Source of the DNA: Icerya purchasi
Taxonomy: Eukaryota; Arthropoda; Insecta; Hemiptera; Monophlebidae
Direction of reading: 5' to 3'
Assembly: GCA_039619475.1 (NCBI GenBank)
Contig: CM077116.1
Location: 379,118,188 to 379,182,187, forward strand
Length of the DNA: 64,000 nucleotides
Notes under the pieces: model-generated
Seen by the model: only the letters and a program-made list of their open reading frames with translations
Told to the model about the DNA's origin: nothing
Database searches by the model: none
Made by a program: the position numbers and the translations under genes
Shown: positions 1-11,464 of the stretch, in pieces
How the letters are laid out: the number at the start of each line of letters is the position of its first letter
Numbering within the stretch: position 1 is the stretch's first letter

Positions 1-2801
1 ATTCGCCTAAATGTGTACATTGCTGGATTGTTTAAAAATAATGAAGAGTAAAAACAGCTGGAAATTTCTTGAAAGGAATTGGAATGTGATTCCGTTACTT
101 GTTTTTTTATAATTTACGGGCTGGAGTGTCATCCATTTAGCCACCCACATACTTTAAAAATGGAACCAAAATGTTGTTATTAATTATAAAGCGCAAAGAC
201 CTGCAGTATGGTCAGAACAGAGTAAATAATTAACACTATTATATGGGGAGGGGGAAGTCCGTATGAAATTAATTCTTCGTAAAACCTTTTTCTATTGTGT
301 TGGTATCTGTCGCAGATGAACAGCAAGCAATTAATGGAATTAATAAAGGTAGATTTAATTGTGATTACTGTCGCATCCAGAGGTGTACGCGAAATTTAAT
401 GTCACGCGGGAATGACTCATACGCAATCTACAAACACTATCGTAACATACTTACGAATATAAGACGATGGGGAACAGACGATGGAATATCCAAAGTACCA
501 AGAAAGCGGAGGGATATCAAATTGAACCATACTGTAATATCAGTATCCTCCCTATCTCCATAGTTACTTCCAACTAGCGAATCTGCGCCATCGATATTAC
601 AACAGGTACGGGGAAAATTATTTTTTTCTCTAATTACTGGAGTTTTCTCAGCGCTGCGAAGACCTGCTATAGTTTTTTCTTTAAAGATTCGTTTTATTTA
701 CATGTTCAGGTGTGTTTTGATTTTTTCACCTTTGATTTCCGAGCTACCACTTAAGAAAACTTACTTCTCTCTTTGCCGTTTCCTGACCTATAAAGTAAAG
801 TAAGTCCCATATACTCTTGATAAGATATCACAGATTGTGAAGTTAAGCTTTTCATATTATACTAAGCCTAATGGATCTGATGAGAATACTGGGGCCAGTT
901 CCTTTCCACTTTTGGATTATCCGCCTTTACTTTCCCAGATTTCTCTGGTATAACCAATATTCAATATCAGATTAGGTATAGACCTGGGAGCAATTCGGAC
1001 CTGGAACGAGACAAGTCTCGAACCCGTGTCCTGGAGGAGAGATATTAAATTAATTAGTTGCCGTAAAGAACTTATAAAAACTTTTTTGATTTTTTTCCAA
1101 TCAAATTTTACTTTAAATGAGTTATCTAGGAGTAAATTGCGAATTTTTCGGTTTTAGCTCGTTTTAAATTTCGTACCATATTCTTAATTTTTTTTTTTCT
1201 TTTGCAATTTTTGACGTTCAACCTAATTGTCTTAAAGAACGATTCAGCTGTAAGTGCGCAATTTAAAGTTTACGTGTTAAACTGTTCTCTAGAGCCATTG
1301 AATTTTAATTTTTTCGTAATTTCTGGAAAACAACCTCAGTAGGGGATTATTCGATGCATTTAATAATATGTTCGCTGAAAAGAAGAAAAGCGAGACAATC
1401 TTTTCTATTAAGTGTAATTTAACATTTAAGAGCAATTATTTTATTTATTTATCGATTTTTCAAATTTTGAAAATTTTTATTACACGGGTTGTCTGCAATT
1501 AATGCTCAATTTACCGCTGAGTTTTGAGTCTTTCACGCAATTAAGACTAGCCTAAGAATTTTTAAATCTTCCCTATAACGACTATTTCTTTACAGTAATA
1601 GGTCACACTGTAGAACAATATTTTCATTGAAATATTTTACTATATTCATTTAGATTGTAACAGTCGACGTGCAATTAATATCGAAAACGAAACCGACGGT
1701 ATCGAAAAGACTATTAAATATTAAATAATCAGATATTGAATAAAGTGGCAAAAAAAGAAAAAAAAAAAAGCCACGAGTTTGAAAATCACGGAAATTTTAT
1801 CGAAGTACTTTTATTTTGCATTCTTTTTAAAAGCGTCTAATTTTATACTGAAATATTGCATATTGTGAGAGCGCATATTCGCAACTCGACTTCTTTCCTG
1901 TTGAAATTCGTTAGGCGGGAAAGATATAATTTCTAAGAAAAAACCATTTGAAAAAAAAAACGAACGCGAGCCAAAATCCTGATTTCATGATTCTATTCAG
2001 GGTAATTGTTCAGCTTAGCAATTAAGACCATAAAAGGTAAAAAAAGCATAACTGCCGGATGGTGTTATTTAGCAGTGATTAGTAGTGTAGCAGATTTTAT
2101 TCGTGCAATTGGTGTAACCGGCGATCGTTGAATTATCGAGCATGCTAAATTAACAATTATGCGCTTACCCGTATATTTCATCTTGGCTCGAACATTTCCA
2201 TAAATCGAAAACAAAATGTAACATTAAATAACGCGAATATTTCACGTCGCTAATATCGCGGTCAGGTAAAATAACAACTTAACATCGATCACAGCACACT
2301 TAACGTAATAACGAACTGTTGATGAGAGCAGCGACGATTTTGAGTAAATGGTTCGTGATCGTTTTACGGACGAGGAGCTGCGGTGAATGAATTTAGTTGA
2401 ATATACGGAATAAACTACACGCAAAACATTTTAATGTACGCACACTGAACGAGCGTAGAAATATACGCACGTATAACAACAACGATAAGAAGAAAGGGTC
2501 GACAAATTATTCGTATTTTGTGTTCTTTCGTTTCTGTACTGCCCATATTATTACTAATTTATACATATATTTAAAGAATAAGAAAGGAAAAAAAGACACA
2601 CTCCTAATGTAATAAGATGAGCCGCCGCCGCCTTATTCGTAAATTGAGCAGATTACCGAATGCCTTTTTCAAGTAACGTCTTTGTTTGATTCAAACACTG
2701 AATTATACACGAATGTTATGATGTTCGAATTGAAATTTCGCATGTTCGATTAAGGATATGAGTAGAATTAACAAAATTTTTCTATTTCTTTCTCTACACA
2801 A
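1..2801. other. AT-rich non-coding stretch, nothing recognised
   Basis: No open frame here resembles a known protein. The longest, 88 codons at 297-563 on the plus strand, has no motif, no biased composition and no neighbour that would support it, so I leave it out. A GTTCGA-type B-box lies on the minus strand near 1005-1015 but no A-box accompanies it. Short A and T homopolymers are common. Confidence 0.6.
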
Positions 2802-2822
2802 ACACACACACACACACACACA
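2802..2822. repeat. (CA)n microsatellite
   Basis: About ten uninterrupted CA units, read directly from the sequence. Confidence 0.9.
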
Positions 2823-3106
2823 TATTAATTGTTTATTTACGCCAGATTTTAAGTTGAAGTTTATATACATTACCACACCGTGGGATTATAATCTACCAAA
2901 TTTCATGATATTTTTTAAGTATATACACATTTGATGATTCTAACTCAGATCATGAAGGATTCCCTGATTCCGGATTACAATTCTGATTCTGATTACTATT
3001 CTGAAATTGAAAATTAATTAAATAGAAATTAAAATAATTATAATCCTGATGATTTAGTTAAATCTAACGAGGAAATACAAGGAAATATAAATAAAAAAAT
3101 GAGAAT

Positions 3107-3251
3107 TAAAAAAAAAATATATGTATAAATTATTAATAAATACGAGAGCTCGTCTAAATGCTTTTGAAAATTAAATTATAAATTTAATTTTCAAAAGCAT
3201 TTAGACGAGCTCTCGTATTTATTAATAATTTATACATATATTTTTTTTTTA
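3107..3251. repeat. Perfect palindrome, 71-bp arms with a 3-nt loop
   Basis: The left arm 3107-3177 is the exact reverse complement of 3181-3251, with only ATA at 3178-3180 between them. The arms include a GAGAGCTCGTCTAAATGC core and end in a 10-A run on the left and a 10-T run on the right. The flanks do not continue the symmetry (3106 T faces 3252 T). It has no coding capacity. It could be a foldback or MITE-like element, a recent inverted duplication, or an assembly or cloning foldback artefact. Confidence 0.93.
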
Positions 3252-3735
3252 TTACATTCCAGCAATTGTTGAATTTTATCTAAAATTAGGTGCATAAAAA
3301 CTTCATATTTTGATCTTATTTACTGGAATAAATTTTTAAAATATTATATTATATAATTAAATTCAAATTCACTATCATCAATAAAAGAACTTTTATGAAG
3401 TTTCATTTATGTATCAAAAAATTTTAATAACAAAATTTCTTTTATTCCCTCTCATTATTTTTGAATCTTAAATAATAATATTATTAGCGCCATTATCGTT
3501 TAAAATATTATCTTTTTCATCTTGAAATGAAATTATTTTTTAAATTTTATTTACATTTTTTCTAATTGGAATAAACTCTACTTCATTAGGTTTTTCATTA
3601 ATTTGTGATCTATAATATTCTACAGTTGGAAGAAATTAACATAAAATTTCATTATTTTTATGTATATGATTAAACTCAGTATATTAATAATTTTTAGCAT
3701 CAGGTTCTCCTAGATTTTAGTGAGTTTAGAACTTC
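3252..3735. other. AT-rich spacer, nothing recognised
   Basis: Very AT-rich sequence with many stops in all frames. I see no motif or repeat shared with the rest of the window. Confidence 0.6.
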
Positions 3736-3739
3736 TTTT

Positions 3740-4130
3740 TTTGGGGAGCCGAGATTTTTACCCAGAACAATTAGAGAATAGGAAAGACTGAATTATATCC
3801 CGATACGATTAGACATTATTCGTAGGAAAGAACAAATAATGGGAACGATATGTGGAGAAGGAAAAGGCAAGATATAAGAAGCACAATACAGAGTAGGAAG
3901 ATTAAGTCTAGAGAACTGAAATAGAAAGCAGAACGTTCAGTAGAAAGAGATAACAACTCAAAGAATACATGATCAACATTACAAACACGCTCTTCGTTTG
4001 AGTGGAGATTATGGAGAGGCAACCAATGAAAAACAAAAGCGGGAGAGAGAATGGTTAAAGCGCAGACAAATAATGGCGATAACAACAGATCAATGAAGTG
4101 AAAGAAACGAAGAAAATCACGCATTGGAAA
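3740..4130 (-). pseudogene. Decayed 3' end of an RNase H-type LINE
   Basis: On the minus strand a frame at 3816-4163 contains a stretch reading VCNVDHVFFELLSLSTERSA. This matches in layout the zinc-binding tail after RNase H in the better copies of this window (CDPDHIMFECSSLSSEQSS in element B). The Cys and His spacing (C-x-x-D-H) is kept but the second Cys is replaced by Leu. Only this tail survives; no RT or RNase H catalytic motif is visible. The plus strand is purine-rich, as expected opposite these pyrimidine-rich coding strands. It lies just downstream of a second tail fragment of the same orientation, so this is a small cluster of 5'-truncated copies. Confidence 0.55.
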
Positions 4131-4279
4131 ATAGTAGATTAAACAGACTGATAAAAAGAACATTTGTTAGAAAAAGGGGAAACATACATATCCACCCAAA
4201 ACCGATTTGTAATTTTCGATTTTTGATTTTTTTTTTCTTTATGAGGTTCGTTGACGTGGAACTTACAAATCTCTACGTT

Positions 4280-4930
4280 TCATCATTTTCTGTTAGTCTT
4301 TTGCGTTGGGTAAATGTCTTGTGTTGATGCGCCCAAGGAAAAAAAAAAAGAAAAAAAAAAGTAGTCATTGGCTCAAAAACAAAGAAAAAAGGGGGGAAAG
4401 AAACTTAGAGATCTTTACTCGATCAGAAGTAGCCCATAAAAAAGAATCAAGAGCTTGGATAACGCAAGGAGAAGGAAGGGAGAGAATGAATGAAGCATAT
4501 GCAGTTGAAATGCCGTTTGATAAAAGAAAGGAGTAAAAAGAAGTTTGATCAGTTGAACGTGAGGAACAATCGAACATTATGTAATCAGGGTCACAAATAA
4601 AATGGATATTAGAGGGGTGCAATGGACAATAAGGAAACGGCACAAGGAGGAATGGAAAAGCGAAGAAGGGAGCAAATTGTGCCCAAAACGCAGGTGGAAA
4701 ATAGCAGAAAGATTTGCGCGACACATAGAAGGAAAATCGAAAAACCAGGGGAAGCGAGGAAAGGAAGGTTGAATATACAAGGAAAAGGAATCCGGGTTAG
4801 AGGATAAGGAATTGTAAAAAAAGTAAATCAAAGTTTGAAATGAGCAGCTGTAGACATAAGCGTAATATTGGAGGACGAGAAAATAGGAAGATAGCAAATG
4901 AGTGAACTAACTCATTTCTCTTGATTGCGG
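4280..4930 (-). pseudogene. 5'-truncated, frameshifted 3' fragment of a B-type LINE
   Basis: Two overlapping minus-strand frames (4577-4897 and 4365-4724) together match the last ~150 residues of element B's ORF2 in order. The first frame carries SNPDSFSLYIQPSFP and LSAIFHLRFGHNLLPSSLF. The second carries PYCPLHPSNIHFICDPDYIM followed by FILSLPSPCVIQALDSFL. A frameshift near 4640-4720 separates them. The 3' untranslated region also resembles B: CTTGGGC followed by a related stretch at about 4290-4335 on the minus strand. The RT and RNase H catalytic parts are absent, the usual outcome of incomplete reverse transcription. The closest relative in the window is B rather than A or C. Confidence 0.75.
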
Positions 4931-5513
4931 CATGGCTAGAAATCTAAAAGAGATCAGTTTGGATTAAGCGAGAAAGGCAGAGATCATGAATCAAGGAACG
5001 AATAAGAAGGATTTTTTATTATGACGAAATGGATGGTACAGCCTCTTTCCAATACCGTTTGTAATGACCCGTACTGGAGGTTTTCATCAGTTTTGCTAAG
5101 TTTACCGCTAAGAAAAAAAGCGGAACAAAAAAGTGACATCTGTTCCGTTTTGTATAAATATTAATCTTTCATAAAAAATACTTTTTTTTTTTTCTTAAAT
5201 TTATCTGCATAAACCTTTTAAAGTTGATTTTATATCGTTATAAGCGATAATTATTTATGTGCATACCAAAATTTTGGTTGTAAAAGTTGATTTGTTGCTA
5301 CAGCAAATGCCGTTATAACTAATAGGAATTAAATTCTGCCAGTTCAACATTAATTGGTATGCACCTAGAACTAATGTCATTATAATTCATTTTCACTAAA
5401 CATTTGGCACGTCATTACAACATATGCTTAAAGAAAACTTAAAGCGAAATTTAAAAACATTGAAGATAATAAAAAAAATAAAATATTCTATTGTTTCAGT
5501 TTTTTTGATAATA
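4931..5513. other. Non-coding spacer
   Basis: I see nothing recognisable. The first 150 bases are purine-rich on the plus strand and may be the edge of the LINE fragment to the left, but no motif supports that. Confidence 0.5.
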
Positions 5514-5809
5514 TTATACTATTAAGAGGATGTAAACTAAAGTTATTTTATTTTTCATACAAGTTTCTGACAAAAGTGGAACATTTGACTTTTTTACGAT
5601 AGCATCGCTTTTTAGATCAGCTACATGTGCATGTAAACTTTGGCAATTGAATGAAAACATAGATAATCCATCCCGGTTAGAAATGAATTCAAGAAAAGTT
5701 TTGGTGATCGTTTGTAGTGTAATGTTTTGCAACACCCTTTTAATTCTAACATTAGATCCTCTCGATAACTTGTTGATCTCTTACGATGTTTATCTGACAA
5801 TATCGGCAA
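5514..5809 (-). pseudogene. Fragment resembling the N-terminus of a retroelement endonuclease
   Basis: A minus-strand frame at 5514-5735 reads LSMFSFNCQSLHAHVADL followed ~20 residues later by LLSETCMKN. This is the spacing of the first two blocks of an apurinic-type (APE) endonuclease: an Asn in a W/F-N-C context, then an S-E-T block with the metal-binding Glu. An overlapping frame at 5621-5809 probably carries the upstream part after a frameshift. No later endonuclease block (GGDxN, SDH) follows. It may come from a LINE, or from the endonuclease attached to some Helitron-type transposons; the sequence does not decide. Confidence 0.4.
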
Positions 5810-6664
5810 AAACAGAGACTACAATATCAACAGTATTTATTATTTTATGGAATCAGTGTAATATGATAGTCATAGAATGTTTACAATATTTCATTATTAA
5901 ATAATGTTCACGATAATATTTACTGGCATCATAAACTTTTATTATTCCCCATTAATAATATAATTAAATTTTCATGTCTCTTTTTGCAGTTTATTACTGA
6001 TTACGCGGTCGTGAGAGTAGTCGTGAGGTAGAGGAGAGGCGTTAGCGGTTTTATTTTTCTTACTAGTCGATGATACTGTTAACATTAGCGTGTCCGTAAC
6101 GCGTGTGACGTGACCAATAAATCTTTTCCTTTCCAAAAATCACTAAACGTGCCTAAAGAAGTTTTCTCTTTAAAAAGAACAAAAGCCCGAAACGAATATA
6201 AAGAAAAAGAAAGAAAAATAGAAGAAAAAAGATTAAATTCATTGTCAATTTACATATATAACAATTACTATACGATTTCTAAAACTTTAGTCACAATTTT
6301 TAAATGAAACGAAAAAGTAGGGTACTTTCACAAAAGTCAGCACTTGGTTTGTTTATGCTTATGTGTTTTCATCTATTGTCAATTTGAAATTTTCCGACAT
6401 TTTCAATTAATCTCAGTAGCGAACTGGAGCACTTTCCCACTTTGTTATTACATAATTAGGCGCATTTATATCATTGCGCGAATATAAATTAGATCGAATG
6501 CTTCGAAAACAAAACCAAATCAACGAAACAACTATATATGTATGTATATACATGCCAATTTTTTAGAAAATTTATGAATCATCATTTAATAAGTGTGCGC
6601 ATTGTTTAAAAATCATTGAGTTAATATTCGTATGAACGAATTTTATTTATTTCATTATTATACG
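5810..6664. other. Non-coding spacer
   Basis: AT-rich sequence without a recognisable gene. A GC-richer patch at about 6000-6110 (GAGGTAGAGGAGAGG and following) looks unlike its surroundings and could be the 5' start of a lost retroelement. I cannot support that further. Confidence 0.5.
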
Positions 6665-7908
6665 AGTCCATTTTTTACAAACAACGGAATCTCAATATCC
6701 TTTCTTTTTAAAAATATTCACAGACAGCGCTAAGTTCCGGGATTCTAACAGTGGAGTGGGTGCTGCATTTGTTGCGGATAAGAACTTAATATTTAAATTT
6801 AAACTCTCTCCTGAGGCGTCTATATTTACGGCCGAGCTGCTTGCTATTGATAAAGCTTGTAACTTTATACCGATGTCATCGGATGTTGAGAGAAAAACCT
6901 TAATATGCTCAGACAGCCTTAGCAGCCTCTTGGCGCTCAGCTATGGTAGTTTTAATTATCGCTGTTTAAATACACAGAAATTATAGATAAAGGAGGTACT
7001 GTAAAGTTCTGTCGGGTTCCTAGTCAACGCGGAATCATTCTCAATGATGTAGCTGATCAAGCGGCTAAGGAAGCGGCCTTGACCGGGGTAGTATACCCCT
7101 TTATACCAACTACGGATCTTTCGGAAATGATTGAAAGGAACAGCTGTACCGATTGGAAGAACTTCGTTAATAGTTCGCGCCTAGTTTAGGCAAGACATGC
7201 GAAATTGTCCAATCGTCTCTACCAAGTATGCCTTGGTATAATAATATTACTTCTGTCCCGGCTAACTTAATTCGGCGTTTTGTTACTACTATCTGCAGGC
7301 TTCGTTCAGGTTATAGTAGAGTGCGGCTTAATTTTTTCGATGGAAACCATTTTCATTCAAATTGTAGCGATCATGTAAGCATAGCCTATCGCGAGGATAT
7401 CAATCACTTGTTATTCAGTTGTGAGGCCCTATCCACGGATAGAGTCCACCTTTTTGAACAGCTGATATCCTGTGGTTTATATCCTCCATTCTGCATTTTT
7501 CAACTACTATCCTTTTTCCATTTATCAAACGAAATGGAATTCTAATTTTAAAAATCCTTTGATTATCGAGTTTGTTTTATCGAGCATTGTGACCGCTGCT
7601 CTGCAGTTGCATCTAATTGCGGGATGTGATCAATGCTAATTTGTATTTTCTTTTTCTTTCTGTTTCCCTAAATTTTATCTCAGCATTGTGGGCACTGCTC
7701 TGCAGTTACGAACATATTGTAGGATGAAGTTTCTTCCTTTATACTTACTATCTAGTAGTATAAATAGTGTTTAAACAGTTGGACAAAAAACAAGAAAATG
7801 TTTTCTTATTTTTTTTTACTTTGTTTTGTTTTCGTGCATTCAGTCTGATTTGAACGTTAGCCTGTTGGTCAAATGAACTATATATTGTTCAGGCCAAAAA
7901 AAAAAAAA
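6665..7908 (+). pseudogene. 5'-truncated LINE copy: RNase H plus C-terminus, with poly(A) tail
   Basis: The copy begins just before an RNase H domain (IFTDSAKFRDSNSGVGAAF, first catalytic Asp; FTAELLAID, Glu; ICSDSLSSLLAL, second Asp). After a stop near 6985 the same domain continues in another frame (VPSQRGIILNDVADQAAKEA). A later frame at 7228-7545 holds a C-terminal region with TTICRLRSGYSRV and DINHLLFSCEAL, a zinc-tail pattern. It ends near 7637 with IEFVLSSIVTAALQL. The 3' untranslated region runs to an A13 tail at 7896-7908. A possible target-site duplication is ATTATACGAGT at about 6657-6667 against ATTACGAGT at about 7908-7916, differing by a TA. RNase H sequence and tail differ from elements A-C but match the fragment at 11465-12620. 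Several frameshifts make it inactive. Confidence 0.75.
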
Positions 7909-8355
7909 TTACGAGTTTGATAAAAGCCGAAGATTCAATTATAAATTACTAGTTAAAACTATCCCGTTATTTTTTTTTTATGTGTGGTTTGAGTAGATGC
8001 TACTATTTTCAATATCTCCCTATATAATAATTTTACTGTTAATTTTTTTTTTTTTTTTTTATTGATACAATTTTAATTTATAATTAAATAAGTATTTACA
8101 TTAATAAATGTTGCTTTAAACTAAGCCAAATTCGTTTTGAAGCAACAGTCCATTGACTACTGCTCCTAATATATGACATATTTACAACAGATAATAATTA
8201 CGATAATACATATTATATCCTATAATGTATATATATCACCATCATCATCTAGCTCACTCGAAATTCTGAGTATGAGTTATCTTCTAATTCGGAGGAGAAT
8301 TAGAGGATAGGTAGACGTGCAGTTGGAATCACGTAAGCAGGAGCGCAGCCTAGCT
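7909..8355. other. Spacer with a minus-strand T20 tract
   Basis: Apart from a T-rich tract at about 8043-8060 (a possible poly(A) tail on the minus strand) nothing is recognised. The sequence just to its right is AT-rich and non-coding. Confidence 0.5.
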
Positions 8356-8468
8356 TTCGTGCTGCCGACAACGTGAGAAAGGTACCAATGGCGAGGCGAA
8401 GCCAAGACGACTGGCCTTTACTCACGTTGATGCGATTGTTCGCCGGCTGAATATTTCTATGCGACGCT
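8356..8468. repeat. Dispersed ~115-bp repeat, copy 1
   Basis: This stretch is repeated at 62791-62907 in the same orientation. The shared sequence includes GTGCTGCCGA, CCAAGACGACTGGCCTTTA and a long conserved end TGATGCGATTGTTCGCCGGC followed by TGAATATTTCTATGCGACGCT. Differences are a few substitutions and small indels in the middle. It is GC-richer than its surroundings. It does not code and shows no tRNA-type promoter boxes. Family unknown. Confidence 0.85.
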
Positions 8469-8474
8469 AGCGCA

Positions 8475-8476
<2 letters not shown>

Positions 8477-8511
<35 letters not shown>
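8477..8511. repeat. (TA)n microsatellite
   Basis: Seventeen TA units immediately after the dispersed repeat copy 1; read directly. Confidence 0.9.
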
Positions 8512-8514
<3 letters not shown>

Positions 8515-8799
8515 AAGGCGCCGCCAGTTGATGAATCAGGAGGAGGCAAGATAATAGAAAGAAGATATGAGTTATAAGAAAAATAAAATTTATAAGTTTT
8601 AAAGGCTTAATATTTTATTAAACAAGAATAAAATTTTAATTAAAACATAATTTTCGTGGGTTTCTGGAAATTGTTCTACTACTTTATTATAAAAGTCTTC
8701 CAAATTGTCCATAATTACGCGCCTATGAATCCAGTTGATTAAAAAGTTTCAAGGCTCCAGGAAGGAGGGAACTGCCCCCTGCCTTTCGCTAGCGACGTC
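8512..8799. other. Spacer, nothing firmly recognised
   Basis: Between the microsatellite and the Jockey remnant. A 45-codon open stretch on the minus strand (about 8740-8600, reading MDNLEDFYNKVVEQFPE) has a protein-like composition but no family I recognise and no supporting neighbour. Confidence 0.4.
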
Positions 8800-11460
8800 C
8801 ATGTATACATATAGTATTACAAAGTCAAATTTGATGGATGGCGTCGTTTAAGATGCCTTACGTCTTTTCCGGTTTTAAGAAGTCGAACCATTTCTACGTT
8901 AACGTGTCGATGAATCCGTTTTTCATGTTTAATGACCATTTGCTTAATATCATCATTGACCGATGTTATATGCAGGTCTCTATGGATATCATTATTACGA
9001 GAATAGCGATATGCATCGACTATTGTTCGCAAAATGATGCTCTGCTTCGCTTGAATTTTTGCACGATTCGAATTACTAGTATAACCCCAGAGTTGTTTTG
9101 TCCATATCGGCATAATGTGATCTGACGGTACAGAATGCATTTATATCGAACATTCAGTGGCGATCTCCAACCTACCAATGATTATAACTGTTTCGCTGTG
9201 TGCTTAATTTGTTGTCACTTCATCTTAACGTAAACATTTTACGTAAGACGCCTATCCAAGTGCATACTTAAATACTTGGCAGAATTTACCTGTGGTACAT
9301 AGGCTTGTTCTCCAAATATACTTGGTAATTTGCCTTTGTTTGGCGATATGTGAACATAACTTATGCTGATTTCTCTTCATTCAGCTTGACTTTCCAATCC
9401 ACCGCCCACTTCTGTACATTATCTAAAGCGTTTTGTAAATTGTTAGTAGCCTCGAGGTGACTGATGTTAATAGCTGAAATAGCAATATCGTCGGCAAACA
9501 TAGCTGTCGTTGTTTTGTTGTCAGTCGGTAAGTCTTGGCTATTGTGGAACTCTAGCCGTAATATTATAAAAGTTCGACATAGAACTTTCGTACGCTACTC
9601 GGAACTGACGATCAGCCAAGTACGATTCCAACAATCTACACAGATTGCCGGGTAATATTTTGCTCAGCTTGAAGACAAGACCTTCATGCCACACCTTGTC
9701 GAAGGCTTGCGCAATATCCAGAAAAACTACCGGACAGTATTTCTTGTCTTCAAACGCTTTATTTATTATAGACGTAACTCTGTGAACCTGCTCAATTGTC
9801 GAATGACGTCGAAATCTAAACTGGTGAATCGGCAGATCTTCTCCAACCGGCGGTAACAACCTCTTCAACAGTAATTTTTCAAACAACTTGGATATCACCG
9901 GTAACGGTGATATAGGTCTGTACGATGTTACTTCAGAATCTGGCTTATTCGGTTTCTTAGGCATTATAATTTGCGCTGTCTTGAAGCAAGATGGGATGTG
10001 TTCAAGACGTGTACATGCATTAAAGAGCTAGGTCAGCGTGACAATACCTTTTTTTGATAACTCTTTTAAAACTTCCGGGGATATTTGATCGATTCCGGGA
10101 GCTTTCTTCGAATTGATATTTTCATCGATTTCTCTGGCTATCTCATACTGTGTAAATGTAGCTAATCATTTGTTTTCGCTATACGTGATGGTGATGTCCA
10201 CATCGGAATGAATATTATGAGGCTGGAAAACGTGTGTCAAGTAATGTGCGAATAGCTCCGCTTTTTCGCTATCTTGTCTCGCCCAATTTCCAACTTCATC
10301 TCGGAGCGGAGGAACATGTTTGACAGGACGTTTCATTCGACAGATCGCTTTCCAGAAAGAATAATCTTTATCCGCAAATGGACTCAGTCCCTTTAAGTAA
10401 TTCGCGAACGTTTTTATTTTTTATATTTTTTATCAACGTACTAAGCTGCCGACTGATTCGATTAAACGCGTTCCGATCTTGTAGATCACGCGAGTTGTGC
10501 CATTTGCGTCTTGCTGTTTTCCTTTCTGAAATTTTACGATGTACTTCTAAAGGACGCGTGATTTCCGGTACAGTATTAACCGATGATTCTGGAGTAGAAA
10601 CTTTTGCTGCTTCGTCGGATCACTTCTATGAAACATGCAGATTGTTCCTCTAGTTCACCGATTGTTTTTAGACGTATCTTCAGATTTATTCGTCGATCCA
10701 ATTCTTCTCGAAATGTGTCCTAATCTGTATGTTTATTTGTCAGAAAATGTTTTTTATATTTCCTTATTCCAGTTGTACTAATGGTTAGCAGAACCGGAGT
10801 ATGATCAGATGTGAGATCAATAATACCTTCTGCTTCTACGTAACTATTGACAATGCCCCTTGTTATGAAAAAATCGATGAGGTCGGGTTTTTTTTCGCCT
10901 ATCAGTAGGCCAATATGTAGGTCTTCCTGAGCTGGCTATATTACATTGCAAACTTCTTATTGCCCTTAGTAATTCCTTTCCCTTGACGTGCGCAGAACTT
11001 CCTTTATTGCTTGAAACGCGACGTGATCCCCATGCTTCATTTTTTGCATTCATATCACCACCGATGATGTATCTATTGCCGAAATATTTCAAAAAGTTAA
11101 TATATTGATCATACTTCAGATTATGTTTGGGCGGAAAGTAAACAGCTATCACATTAGTAATCGTACTATTTTGCCAAACCACGATCGTAGTTGTTTGCGC
11201 GAATTATTCGCAAAAGTCCGCCTGTCGGTAGTGTTTAATGTTATTCTTAATAATAACGGTTGCACGTCCATGCACACCTCCATAGATGGTTATGGCGTAA
11301 CAGTAAATTGTTTCCTTTTTTGTTCTTACTATATCGGGGTATTCTTAGGAATGTTGTGGTCCTTTACGGTTTATATGTTAGTTCTCGTTGTATTAGACCA
11401 TAAAATTTCTCTTGCTTCTGACTGCTTTTAAAGTCTAATCAATCTCTCAGATTATTAATT
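8800..11460 (-). pseudogene. Element E: decayed Jockey-like LINE, endonuclease to RT C-terminus
   Basis: Reading the minus strand from 11460, the endonuclease parts are YGGVHGRATVIIKNNIKHY (about 11290-11215), IGGDMNAKNEAWGSRR and SGRPTYWP (frame 10844-11182). The linker VGNWARQDSEKAELFAHYLT lies near 10300-10235. The RT region includes SYRPISPLPVISKLFEKLL and VFLDIAQAFDKVWHEGLVFK (9539-9964) and the catalytic FADD box at about 9500-9485. The C-terminus IWTKQLWGYTSNSN and DIHRDLHITSV is at 8817-9140. The block order and wording are those of Jockey-clade ORF2, which lacks RNase H, in agreement with what is seen. Multiple frameshifts and stops break the frame, and the start of the endonuclease and all of ORF1 are missing. 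It abuts a different LINE fragment at 11465, in the same orientation. Confidence 0.85.
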
Positions 11461-11464
11461 TTTT

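Noticed and set aside
297..563. 88-codon plus-strand frame
   Set aside because: No motif, no compositional support and no neighbouring evidence; the length is not surprising in a 64-kb window.
960..1050. B-box-like GTTCGAGAC near 1010
   Set aside because: No A-box at the right distance and no tRNA fold, so not called a SINE or tRNA.
8600..8740. 45-codon open stretch reading MDNLEDFYNKVVEQFPE
   Set aside because: Protein-like but too short, unrecognised and without splice or neighbour evidence; kept only as a note.
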